A stretch of 64,000 nt of DNA, from contig JBPJFZ010000017.1 in the NCBI GenBank assembly GCA_051208035.1, forward strand, positions 1-64,000. Reading direction: 5' to 3'. Numbering within the stretch: position 1 is the stretch's first letter; the number at the start of each line of letters is the position of its first letter. Below, in pieces: positions 1 through 8,703 of the stretch. A program made the position numbers and the translations under genes. The notes under the pieces are model-generated. The model searched no databases. It was given only the letters and a program-made list of their open reading frames with translations, and was not told the origin of the DNA. This stretch comes from JACKOB01 sp024234575 (GTDB taxonomy: Bacteria > Pseudomonadota > Gammaproteobacteria > Pseudomonadales > Oleiphilaceae).

Positions 1-56
1 TCAGCCTGTTTCAAAATGGCCATAATCTGGCTGTCGGTATATTTTGATTTTTTCAT
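1..56 (-). CDS. IS3-family transposase OrfA, N-terminal fragment
   Basis: Reading leftwards from the ATG at 56-54 gives MKKSKYTDSQIMAILKQA, the typical N-terminus of the small helix-turn-helix OrfA protein of IS3-family (IS407-like) elements. OrfA binds the element's ends and, by programmed frameshifting with OrfB, makes the DDE transposase. Only 18 codons are visible before the window ends, so neither completeness nor subgroup can be judged. An AGGAG-like site (CAGGAGATTCTGC) lies just upstream of the ATG. Confidence 0.75.
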   Translation of the reverse strand, partial: MKKSKYTDSQIMAILKQA

Positions 57-128
57 GCAGAATCTCCTGCGCAAATAGTACGAGAAAATTCTACTTTTGA
101 CTTCAATTAATTTTCGGGGGGATTACCA
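1..128 (-). mobile_element. End of an IS3-family insertion sequence (partial, runs off the left edge)
   Basis: The left edge holds the start of an IS3-type OrfA reading leftwards, preceded by about 70 bp of non-coding DNA. On the minus strand that stretch begins TGGTAATCCCCCCG (128 down to 115), which resembles the G/C-run terminal inverted repeat of many IS3-family elements. The element therefore probably ends at about 128. No target duplication can be checked because the other end lies outside. It sits directly upstream of the vapBC promoter. Confidence 0.6.
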
Positions 129-153
129 TAGCGATGTAAACACGTCGAATCTA

Positions 154-188
154 CGACAAAAGCATATGCTTTACATATGTTTTTGTCG
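154..188. promoter_or_regulatory. Palindromic operator upstream of vapBC
   Basis: Two 15-nt arms, CGACAAAAGCATATG (154-168) and CATATGTTTTTGTCG (174-188), are inverted copies with one mismatch around a 5-nt centre. The palindrome ends 42 bp before the vapB start. VapBC complexes autoregulate by binding such inverted repeats over their own promoter, so this is the likely operator. Its role is inferred from position and symmetry. Confidence 0.7.
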
Positions 189-230
189 GGCGTAAGCTAT
201 TTACTCCTGGCATGATAGTTCGAGGTGTTT

Positions 231-455
231 ATGCGGACAGTTTCTATTTTCAAAAACGGCAATAATCAGGCTGTACGCCTTCCTAAAGATATGGAGTTCG
301 AAGGAGTGAGTGAGTTAGAAATCATTAAAGAGGGTGACACTATTATTTTGCGCCCCCCTAAACCCAGTTGGTTATCGTTGGCGGAAACCGAGAAAGCGGA
401 TGATGGCTTTTTAATAGAACGAGAAAATGTAATCGAAGACCAAGGACGGTTCTGA
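231..455 (+). CDS. vapB: VapB-type antitoxin (AbrB/SpoVT fold)
   Basis: Small antitoxin that neutralises the VapC ribonuclease encoded next to it and represses the shared promoter. The N-terminal half (MRTVSIFKNGNNQAVRLPKD) is the swapped-hairpin DNA-binding fold typical of VapB/AbrB proteins, including the NGNNQAVRLPK signature. The acidic C-terminal tail is the usual toxin-wrapping region. The ATG at 231 was chosen over an in-frame GTG at 225 because the only purine-rich site (CGAGG, 221-225) overlaps that GTG. The stop lies one base before the vapC start, so the pair is translationally coupled. Confidence 0.88.
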   Translation: MRTVSIFKNGNNQAVRLPKDMEFEGVSELEIIKEGDTIILRPPKPSWLSLAETEKADDGFLIERENVIEDQGRF

Positions 456-456
456 T

Positions 457-873
457 ATGAAACGATGGTATATGCTCGATACCTGTATATGTAGTTTTAT
501 TATGAGAGAGCACCCAATTGAAGTTTTGCAAAAGCTACAGTCGATGGCGCAACAGCATCAAATAGTAATTTCGGCGATCAGCTATGCAGAAATGCGCTAC
601 GGTGCTGTCGGAAAAAAAGCTTCCCCAAAACATAATAAATGGGTGGATCAATTTGTTAAGCGGTTGGATGCGATACTACCCTGGGATGCAATGGCGGTTG
701 ATGAAGCAGCAAAAATTAGAAAAGAGTTAACGGACTTAGGCACACCCATTGGGGCCAATGATATTGCCATCGCTGGGCATGCCATTTCTAGCGGCAGTAT
801 TGTGGTAACCAACAACACAAGAGAGTTTAGCCGTATTAAAGGCTTGCAGTTGGAAGACTGGGTGAATTGCTAA
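457..873 (+). CDS. vapC: VapC-type PIN-domain ribonuclease toxin
   Basis: PIN-domain toxin of 138 aa, a normal length for VapC. Family members cleave tRNA or rRNA when freed from VapB. The acidic metal-binding residues are present: D8 in MLDTC, E45 in AEMRYG and D102 in GANDIAIAGHA, followed by the conserved VTNNTREF segment, so it looks catalytically intact. It is co-transcribed with vapB under the palindromic operator. The pair lies between the insertion sequence and the CRISPR leader and may help to retain this mobile-looking island. Confidence 0.9.
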   Translation: MKRWYMLDTCICSFIMREHPIEVLQKLQSMAQQHQIVISAISYAEMRYGAVGKKASPKHNKWVDQFVKRLDAILPWDAMAVDEAAKIRKELTDLGTPIGANDIAIAGHAISSGSIVVTNNTREFSRIKGLQLEDWVNC

Positions 874-1016
874 TTTCATCGGAAATACCTAAATTTTTCC
901 CGCTCTTTAACAATCCAACAAAAACAACAAGTTACAATATAGGCTATTTTTTTGGTTAAAAGACCAAAAACAACATAGCTTACTGTTGTAGCTTATTTTT
1001 TTCGCACTAAACTATA
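874..1016 (+). promoter_or_regulatory. CRISPR leader (A/T-rich) upstream of the I-F array
   Basis: This 143-bp A/T-rich stretch between the vapC stop and the first repeat is the expected leader, which drives array transcription and directs spacer integration. Orientation is supported by perfect repeats at this end and a degenerate repeat at the far end. It contains an inverted repeat, TTTTTGGT (949-956) and ACCAAAAA (963-970), with a 6-nt loop. I could not pick out a convincing promoter or IHF site by eye. Confidence 0.75.
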
Positions 1017-4000
1017 GTTCACTGCCGCACAGGCAGCTTAGAAATTGGCCGTTGGCGATATCCTTGCGGTAAAAAAGTTCACTGCCGCACAGGCAGCTTA
1101 GAAATCGTTGCGCGGGTGCAGCGCTATTTTTGATAGGTTCACTGCCGCACAGGCAGCTTAGAAATTAATAGAGTTAGAAGTTATAAGACAATGGAATGTT
1201 CACTGCCGCACAGGCAGCTTAGAAACACACTAAGCGCCAGCAATAACATTAAATTGTGTTCACTGCCGCACAGGCAGCTTAGAAAGTCATAGTGACATAA
1301 GACTTAGAATTATTTAAGTTCACTGCCGCACAGGCAGCTTAGAAAAGAGCATGGGATAAGGGCAATGGCGCGGATTGGTTCACTGCCGCACAGGCAGCTT
1401 AGAAAAGAGAAGCAAGAGGGGTCAGGTTTTAAAATGGGTTCACTGCCGCACAGGCAGCTTAGAAAAGAAGGTGTAACCGACAACACAATGGTTAAAGGTT
1501 CACTGCCGCACAGGCAGCTTAGAAATGTGCGCCTCATCAAGCACCACGGCACAAAACGTTCACTGCCGCACAGGCAGCTTAGAAAATATTCAGTGGCAAC
1601 ATTGCCTTTGAATTCCGTTCACTGCCGCACAGGCAGCTTAGAAATTGGTATGGGCGGAGCATTAGCTAAACTTCCAGTTCACTGCCGCACAGGCAGCTTA
1701 GAAATGTTTCCTGTTTCTAGCTCATAATCACGGCCTGTTCACTGCCGCACAGGCAGCTTAGAAATTTTGCATCACTGTACACGTACAGCAATAGCGGTTC
1801 ACTGCCGCACAGGCAGCTTAGAAAAACCTCCCAAAAATCCGCAAATGCTATTAACGGTTCACTGCCGCACAGGCAGCTTAGAAAATGACCGAGGGATACA
1901 TGGGCCTCGTCATCGCGTTCACTGCCGCACAGGCAGCTTAGAAAAGTTTGGTGATGTTGGTGGTTCTGCATGGGCTGTTCACTGCCGCACAGGCAGCTTA
2001 GAAAATTGTAACAGGTGGCACCAGCAAAAAAGAGCGGTTCACTGCCGCACAGGCAGCTTAGAAAGCCCGCCATGCCTTCCTTGGTATGCTAATTTTGTTC
2101 ACTGCCGCACAGGCAGCTTAGAAAGAGACCGGAACTTGATTTGGGTTCGGCTCTGTGTTCACTGCCGCACAGGCAGCTTAGAAAGCTATCGGTCGTTAGG
2201 CTTACTGTATACGTTTGTTCACTGCCGCACAGGCAGCTTAGAAAGTATTCTTGAAAGTATGATACCCCGCAGGAAGGTTCACTGCCGCACAGGCAGCTTA
2301 GAAAGTTGTTTTCTATGTTGCCGGGATTGTTGTTTCGTTCACTGCCGCACAGGCAGCTTAGAAAGCTTGCGCCTGCACGTTTGCGTTTGTTATCTGGTTC
2401 ACTGCCGCACAGGCAGCTTAGAAATTGCAGGCCAGCGAATAGAGACAGATTTCGGAGTTCACTGCCGCACAGGCAGCTTAGAAAGTATAAACACGCTGTT
2501 TGAAATATGGATCAATGTTCACTGCCGCACAGGCAGCTTAGAAATCCCAAACGTCGTTTGATTTTTTAATATTAAGGTTCACTGCCGCACAGGCAGCTTA
2601 GAAATTGAAATTACCCGTACCTGAAAGTATACGAAAGTTCACTGCCGCACAGGCAGCTTAGAAATTTTGAACCGAAGATCTACGGGTAAACTTGACGTTC
2701 ACTGCCGCACAGGCAGCTTAGAAATGCTTACCATAATAAAAAAACGCCCCGGCCAAGTTCACTGCCGCACAGGCAGCTTAGAAACGAACCAGACGCACCT
2801 AAAAAAAGGGCGTGTTGTTCACTGCCGCACAGGCAGCTTAGAAATAAACAATGTTGCAACTATGGTTAAGGGCGCTGTTCACTGCCGCACAGGCAGCTTA
2901 GAAAAATTTCAGAAAAGGAAACTGTAAAAAATGATTGTTCACTGCCGCACAGGCAGCTTAGAAAAGCGTGTAGCCTCGCTTTTTTGTTTTCTCGAAGTTC
3001 ACTGCCGCACAGGCAGCTTAGAAAGACTGCCGAAAATACTAATGCAAGCGTGCGAAGTTCACTGCCGCACAGGCAGCTTAGAAATTGCATTAATAAATAA
3101 ACAAAATCAAATTTACCGTTCACTGCCGCACAGGCAGCTTAGAAAACAAACACGTGAAAGCGGCAACGAAAACACAAGTTCACTGCCGCACAGGCAGCTT
3201 AGAAAAAATATATATGCTTAAAATTCACCCGATAGGCGTTCACTGCCGCACAGGCAGCTTAGAAATCTGCGTTAGAACCACAGACCGCAGAACTCGAGTT
3301 CACTGCCGCACAGGCAGCTTAGAAAGTCTATAAAATATCAGAATGAAAAAATAGAGCGTTCACTGCCGCACAGGCAGCTTAGAAAGCTATAAGAGCGGCC
3401 AACGATCAAAATATGCAGTTCACTGCCGCACAGGCAGCTTAGAAATCAAGATCAGCAACATAAAGAGCGCCAATTACAGTTCACTGCCGCACAGGCAGCT
3501 TAGAAATCAGTGTATTTAACGTCTAACATTTCATAGAGGTTCACTGCCGCACAGGCAGCTTAGAAAACATCCAGGAGATCACTTGACACTATAAACAAGT
3601 TCACTGCCGCACAGGCAGCTTAGAAAAATAAAACAGCTAAACCCGCCATAGTAGACGGGTTCACTGCCGCACAGGCAGCTTAGAAAGGTGAGCTCGCTCG
3701 CAATTTTGAAGTGCAGCAGTTCACTGCCGCACAGGCAGCTTAGAAACGAAATTATGAGAACGGGCGTCATTTAGGTGAGTTCACTGCCGCACAGGCAGCT
3801 TAGAAATTTATAATCGGCGGGCTTCAAAATAACCCATCGTTCACTGCCGCACAGGCAGCTTAGAAATTTTAAGCTCGTCAGAATACGCATAAACGCATGT
3901 TCACTGCCGCACAGGCAGCTTAGAAATTTTATAAACTGGGATGAAACATCGGTTATTAGTTCACTGCCGCACAGGCAGCTTAGAAATGTAGCGTCATGCT

Positions 4001-6147
4001 CGATCCAATCTGTTTCTTGTTCACTGCCGCACAGGCAGCTTAGAAAATGCTATTTAGCTGCATGTTTTTTGTGTCGTAGTTCACTGCCGCACAGGCAGCT
4101 TAGAAACGCAAGGCATTACTGATGGCACGATGGTTAAGGGTTCACTGCCGCACAGGCAGCTTAGAAATGTTGTAATCTGTTTTCTCAATCCCTGCGCTTG
4201 TTCACTGCCGCACAGGCAGCTTAGAAATGATGTAAGATGTATGCCGTTAAGCATTGGACGTTCACTGCCGCACAGGCAGCTTAGAAATAGCAACCAACCG
4301 AGAAAACCAGGCAAACCGGGTTCACTGCCGCACAGGCAGCTTAGAAACGTGCCTGGTGTACCGAACACAACCGCATGACGTTCACTGCCGCACAGGCAGC
4401 TTAGAAAGACATTATCTCGACTTGCATTAGTGACAGACAGTTCACTGCCGCACAGGCAGCTTAGAAATTTTTGTTGTGTACTGCAAGGACACTAGCGAGG
4501 TTCACTGCCGCACAGGCAGCTTAGAAATATCAAATGGATGATGAACCATTGGTTTTTAAGTTCACTGCCGCACAGGCAGCTTAGAAAATTTCTTGCAACT
4601 CTGGGAAATCCGCGTGACCGTTCACTGCCGCACAGGCAGCTTAGAAAAATTACGCCGCACCATCAATGCAAAAGTGGCCGTTCACTGCCGCACAGGCAGC
4701 TTAGAAAGAAAAGCTGGGCATGACAGTTAATCAGTTGCTGTTCACTGCCGCACAGGCAGCTTAGAAATGCAATATTGGCTTTCCCTATTTCATCATTTTG
4801 TTCACTGCCGCACAGGCAGCTTAGAAAAAACTGGTTGCCGCTTGTCTGGTGGATGAGAAGTTCACTGCCGCACAGGCAGCTTAGAAAATATCCCGATACA
4901 TAGCGGCAGTATTAGCTAAGTTCACTGCCGCACAGGCAGCTTAGAAAACTGCAACAACAGACAACACCAATGGCAAACTGTTCACTGCCGCACAGGCAGC
5001 TTAGAAATTCGCGTACAAATATCGGGCCGGTGTCAGTTGGTTCACTGCCGCACAGGCAGCTTAGAAAGGAATGATCCCCGGACTGATCCCATATAATTAG
5101 TTCACTGCCGCACAGGCAGCTTAGAAATTGAACAAGTGAAACGCTGAAATCCTCGCAGCGTTCACTGCCGCACAGGCAGCTTAGAAAGAATCAATCGCCA
5201 ACTTTGCTATATATTCGTTGTTCACTGCCGCACAGGCAGCTTAGAAATGGACGGGGACGCCACGGCGTTCGATTACTGGGTTCACTGCCGCACAGGCAGC
5301 TTAGAAAACGAAGCCGTGAAGCCCCCACGCAATCAGGCCGTTCACTGCCGCACAGGCAGCTTAGAAATATTAGATGCCTTGCTTACAACTTCCTCACCAG
5401 TTCACTGCCGCACAGGCAGCTTAGAAATGGACACCACTGGAACAGGTAGCGGGGGTGGGGTTCACTGCCGCACAGGCAGCTTAGAAAAGCACAATACCGG
5501 CCCCGATTGCTAACGCTGCGTTCACTGCCGCACAGGCAGCTTAGAAACGACAGGTTTAAAAATTTACCCACCACCCGTAGTTCACTGCCGCACAGGCAGC
5601 TTAGAAAAGTGAACTAACGCACGTCCAATCGTGTCACGTGTTCACTGCCGCACAGGCAGCTTAGAAAGAAACGTTGGCTAACTACATCGAGAAAACGGAG
5701 TTCACTGCCGCACAGGCAGCTTAGAAATGCAGTTGACGCTAACGCCTGATATGAACGCTGTTCACTGCCGCACAGGCAGCTTAGAAATGCTAGCGGGGTT
5801 TCGGTATGCGCTCATAAGGGTTCACTGCCGCACAGGCAGCTTAGAAATCAAGACAGAAATTGGAAACTCACCGTGACCGGTTCACTGCCGCACAGGCAGC
5901 TTAGAAATGTAGGCGTGTCGTCAACGGGGAGTAGTCTTCGTTCACTGCCGCACAGGCAGCTTAGAAATCTATTTTTTGGGGCCTAAAATGATGCGTTATG
6001 TTCACTGCCGCACAGGCAGCTTAGAAACGTCTAATCTTTCGCCTGTTTTCAGATCAATAGTTCACTGCCGCACAGGCAGCTTAGAAATCAATGAGATCCC
6101 CTTCATCGCCATCCGCCCCGTTCACTGCCGCACAGGCAGCTTAGCAA
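1017..6147 (+). CRISPR. Type I-F CRISPR array, 86 repeats and 85 spacers
   Basis: A 28-bp repeat starts with GTTCACTGCC and ends GGCAGCTTAGAAA. It has a 5-bp stem (CTGCC/GGCAG) around a GCACA loop, the hairpin cut by Cas6f/Csy4, and would leave an 8-nt CUUAGAAA handle on each crRNA. Stem position, length and handle are those of subtype I-F. Counting by line gives 86 repeats. All are identical by eye except the last (6120), which has C in place of A at repeat position 26. Of 85 spacers, 80 are 32 nt, four are 33 nt (before the repeats at 1198, 3118, 3479 and 4140) and one is 31 nt (before 1617). No exact duplicate spacer was seen. The leader is on the left, so newest spacers are near 1045. No cas gene lies within 58 kb on the right or 1 kb on the left. 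Confidence 0.98.
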
Positions 6148-6252
6148 ATTCGCAAAGATATAGAGGCTGGTCTTGCCGATGTTATAGCGGGTCGAGTTGT
6201 CACAACTGAGCAACTAAGGAAGGATTTGGGTTTAAGTAAACGATTGAAGTGA
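6145..6252 (+). pseudogene. 3' fragment of a type II antitoxin gene fused to the array end
   Basis: Directly after the last, altered repeat, an open frame reads QIRKDIEAGLADVIAGR and continues to a stop at 6250-6252. The pattern 'EAGLAD..AGR.V..E.L' is typical of the C-terminal tail of RelB/CopG/Phd-like antitoxins. There is no start, and the preceding in-frame codon is a TAG inside the repeat, so the 5' half of the gene is missing. The junction coincides with the mutated end of the terminal repeat, which suggests that a deletion or rearrangement joined the array to an older toxin-antitoxin locus. Family assignment rests on pattern only. Confidence 0.45.
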
Positions 6253-6323
6253 TATGGACTTTCAGAGCACGGGATCGCTTTATCGATAGGCTGATTGTTC
6301 GTGGAGAAGGTCTTGCGGAGTAA
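6249..6323 (+). pseudogene. Truncated RelE/ParE-like toxin start
   Basis: A GTG overlapping the antitoxin stop (GTGA) opens a 24-codon frame, VIWTFRARDRFIDRLIV and onward, ending in TAA at 6321-6323. The overlap and the 'IWT..A.DR' opening resemble the start of RelE/ParE toxins. A functional toxin is about 90 aa, so this is a stub. With the antitoxin fragment it forms the remains of a second toxin-antitoxin module at the distal side of the array. Assignment is tentative. Confidence 0.3.
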
Positions 6324-6506
6324 CCTTTAAGGGGCCGAATGGTTTCGGAGTGTCAAAACCAAATGATCCGTGAGGTTTTTGAAGGCAGTTTCGACGAATG
6401 ATTTTCACAACATATCCACTGCCACGCACGTGCTGCCACAATTCACCATCATGCAAGTTTGATGAGCTATACTTATTCACATAGAACTTAATCAAGGGCA
6501 TTTATT

Positions 6507-7292
6507 ATGCGCTTACTTATAACCGCTGTTGCAGCTCTGATTATGCTAATCAGCCCTTTGGCAAATGCTGAGGCTGATAATTTTGGGCGAGTGATGACAA
6601 TCGCTTTTGCTGAAAATTACCCGCCTTTTAGCTGGAAAAACCTAGATGGTGAGGTGAAGGGTATCTTGCCTGATTTTACTCGGGAGTTGCTCGAGAAAAG
6701 AATGGGGGTGAAGCTTGATGCCATAATTTTCCCTTGGGCACGTGGTCAGTTGCAAGTTCAGGAAGGTGCTATAGACGCTCTTTTTACCATACCGACAGCA
6801 GCGCGCCTGTCCTATACTGAAGCGACCGAACTACCACTTTTTGTATCCGACTATTACCTCTACACCGGCAGGAATAATCCTCATATTGCATTGTTAAGAT
6901 CAATGGATTCTCTTCAGGCATTGAAAGAGAACCAAATGCTTGGCCATGCCTATATTTTAGGTGGGGGGTGGCATGAAGCTAATCTTGCTGATGTGGCGAA
7001 AAAAGAGATCGTCCAAGACTCGAAACATATATTAAAGCTACTCCAGCATAATCGGGTTGATGTCTATATAGAGCAGCGGGCGTTAATGAATTATCAAATG
7101 AAAGTGTTGGGTTTCAAAGATGAAATTGTCGAGGTTCCTAACAGTATGGGGGCGACAAACTGGCATCTTATGGTGGGTAAAAACTCACCTTTTAAGGATG
7201 ATTTGCCTAAGCTTAATAAGTTAATAAAAGATTTGACGGCAAGTGGTGAGATGGCAAAGATTAGAGAACAGATTTTTTCTGAGTACCAGTAG
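6507..7292 (+). CDS. Periplasmic solute-binding protein, SBP_bac_3-like (orphan)
   Basis: Exported protein of 261 aa with a signal peptide ending near ANA (residues 19-21), followed by a type II periplasmic binding fold. Typical openings are 'IAFAENYPPFSWKN' and 'GEVKGILPDFTRELLEKRMG', with the 'D.(L/A)F.IP...R' hinge segment after it. Relatives bind polar amino acids for ABC importers, or act as free sensors. No permease or ATPase gene is adjacent, so transport coupling is not shown. The ATG at 6507 is the only start that keeps the signal peptide. The gene begins 184 bp after the toxin stub. Confidence 0.8.
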   Translation: MRLLITAVAALIMLISPLANAEADNFGRVMTIAFAENYPPFSWKNLDGEVKGILPDFTRELLEKRMGVKLDAIIFPWARGQLQVQEGAIDALFTIPTAARLSYTEATELPLFVSDYYLYTGRNNPHIALLRSMDSLQALKENQMLGHAYILGGGWHEANLADVAKKEIVQDSKHILKLLQHNRVDVYIEQRALMNYQMKVLGFKDEIVEVPNSMGATNWHLMVGKNSPFKDDLPKLNKLIKDLTASGEMAKIREQIFSEYQ

Positions 7293-7336
7293 GTTATATT
7301 TCGCTGTTACTAGCGTCGATGGCGCAGCAATACTAT

Positions 7337-7372
7337 CGTTACCAACAATACGAGCGTTACCAACAATACGAG
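7337..7372. repeat. Two tandem 18-bp units
   Basis: The unit CGTTACCAACAATACGAG occurs twice in a row (7337-7354 and 7355-7372) just after the binding-protein gene. It lies in non-coding DNA between convergent genes. A third-unit-like CGTT remnant follows at 7375. It looks like a small slippage duplication. No function is apparent. Confidence 0.85.
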
Positions 7373-7432
7373 GGCGTTCAACCTTGTGAAAGGTTTGCAC
7401 ATCGAAAACTGGTTATTGATTCTCAACCATTC

Positions 7433-8104
7433 CTACTTCCGCCTAAGCTCCCCCACTATCAGCAACGAAGCTATTTTGCCGGTTACCGGGTGCCTTGGTT
7501 CTTGCACTTGTTTAATAGCAAAACCGTTGTCCGTAAACAGGCGCAGCCATGAGGGCACTGTTCTAAAGTACCAGGGGGCTGGGTCGGTAAAGTCGTTGTT
7601 AAATCCCTGCCAAGATCCCTGTCGCCAGCCGTCTTGGTAGGTGTGGTCTGTGCAGGCGTAGTGGGGGTGCAGTGTTTGCACCACAAAGTGAGCGTTATCG
7701 TTTAACAGTGTAGGCAGGGTACTAAATAGTTGCTCGACAGAATCTTTGCCGATGAGTGAAAAATTGCATACCGCGCTGTCGAATGTGTTGATGATGTTTT
7801 GGCGAGAAATGTCTTCATAGGCCATGACTGTAAAGGTGGCGCACTGGCGTTGATTCGCTTGCGCGATTAATGGTTCGCTGGCGTCGATGCCAAGTACCTG
7901 ATAGCCCGCATTCGCCAGCGCCTGGGCTAACCAGCCTTCACCGCACCCCACATCCAGAACGTGCTTTCCTGGCAGGGTTGCCATGACGTCTACTATGGCC
8001 TGGTTGGTTGCCATTACCCTGCTGTCTATTTGCTGCTGCGCAATGGCCGTAATCCAGGGGCGGGCGTTCTTTTTCCAACAGTCCAGTATCTGCTTTTCAT
8101 TCAT
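7433..8104 (-). CDS. Class I SAM-dependent methyltransferase
   Basis: Protein of 223 aa with a class I methyltransferase fold. The SAM-binding motif I is VLDVGCGEGWLAQALANAG at about residues 49-67, followed by the acidic end of strand 2 in 'VLGIDASEPLI'. The substrate cannot be told from sequence. The length and motifs match the Methyltransf_11/23 type that acts on small molecules. It is the downstream partner of the 8167-8424 gene on the same strand (62-bp gap). It converges on the binding-protein gene, with a short non-coding stretch between them. Confidence 0.8.
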   Translation of the reverse strand: MNEKQILDCWKKNARPWITAIAQQQIDSRVMATNQAIVDVMATLPGKHVLDVGCGEGWLAQALANAGYQVLGIDASEPLIAQANQRQCATFTVMAYEDISRQNIINTFDSAVCNFSLIGKDSVEQLFSTLPTLLNDNAHFVVQTLHPHYACTDHTYQDGWRQGSWQGFNNDFTDPAPWYFRTVPSWLRLFTDNGFAIKQVQEPRHPVTGKIASLLIVGELRRK

Positions 8105-8166
8105 GCTGCTAAGCCACTCATCGCCAAAGGTGAGTCATAAGATACCCCGTATCTGTGCTTTTGGCA

Positions 8167-8424
8167 TTAGTCTTTGGGCTTTCCTTTATGATTCGCAGGT
8201 ACAGCAACCAGCTGTCCGTTTATCAATTTGCAGGTGGCGTTTAAAGTGTCGCCTCTGGGGGTTACGAAAGACACGGCGACATCTACCTCCTGACCTTCGC
8301 AGGCGTCGATCGCTTCTTGTGGTGGAGCGCCGCGCCTGCCTTGTTCTTGTGGTGGCTGGGCGTAGCTTGTTGTACTAAATAGAGTCAAAAGGGCCAGGGC
8401 CGATATGATGTGAGGAGTTTTCAT
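8167..8424 (-). CDS. Small secreted two-cysteine protein, unknown function
   Basis: An 85-aa protein with a clear signal peptide (hydrophobic core 'ISALALLTLFSTTSYA', cleavage after residue 22) and a Q/P/R-rich linker. The mature domain has two cysteines in the pattern 'ACEG...VSFVTPRGDTLNATCK'. Short exported proteins of this layout are common in marine gammaproteobacteria and have no defined role. An AGGAAGC-like ribosome site precedes the ATG. It may be co-transcribed with the methyltransferase gene. Confidence 0.65.
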   Translation of the reverse strand: MKTPHIISALALLTLFSTTSYAQPPQEQGRRGAPPQEAIDACEGQEVDVAVSFVTPRGDTLNATCKLINGQLVAVPANHKGKPKD

Positions 8425-8703
8425 TGGATTGCTTCCTGTGTTGTGTGTTGATGTGGCTAGACTACGAGAGAATTAAGGAAGAAATTTGCAAGCAATAAGC
8501 AACGAATAAGGCTTTGTGATGGGCTGCTTGCCTACAATATTGGCGTTATATTACTGCTTTGGTAGTCGGTACTTCTCATCATGTAAGCTGGCGTATGTGT
8601 ATTTTTGGGATGCCGATAGCGGCCAATTTCTTACCCCTGTTATGCGGCGAATTATGATCAAGGTGCTAAGCTTCAGTAAATGTACGTAATTTGATGAAGC
8701 GAT

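Noticed and set aside
1310..6209. Many open reading frames of 60-264 codons across the array, with repeating peptides such as VHCRTGSLE or FLSCLCGSE
   Set aside because: The repeat-plus-spacer unit is 60 bp, a multiple of three, so frames stay open by periodicity. They are translations of CRISPR repeats, not genes.
6280..6501. A 73-codon minus-strand frame between the toxin remnant and the binding protein
   Set aside because: It has no ribosome site and no recognisable family, and it overlaps the likely promoter of the gene at 6507.
7319..7640. Plus-strand frames after the first binding protein
   Set aside because: They mostly overlap the methyltransferase on the other strand, and the remainder encodes a low-complexity QQY repeat from the 18-bp tandem duplication.
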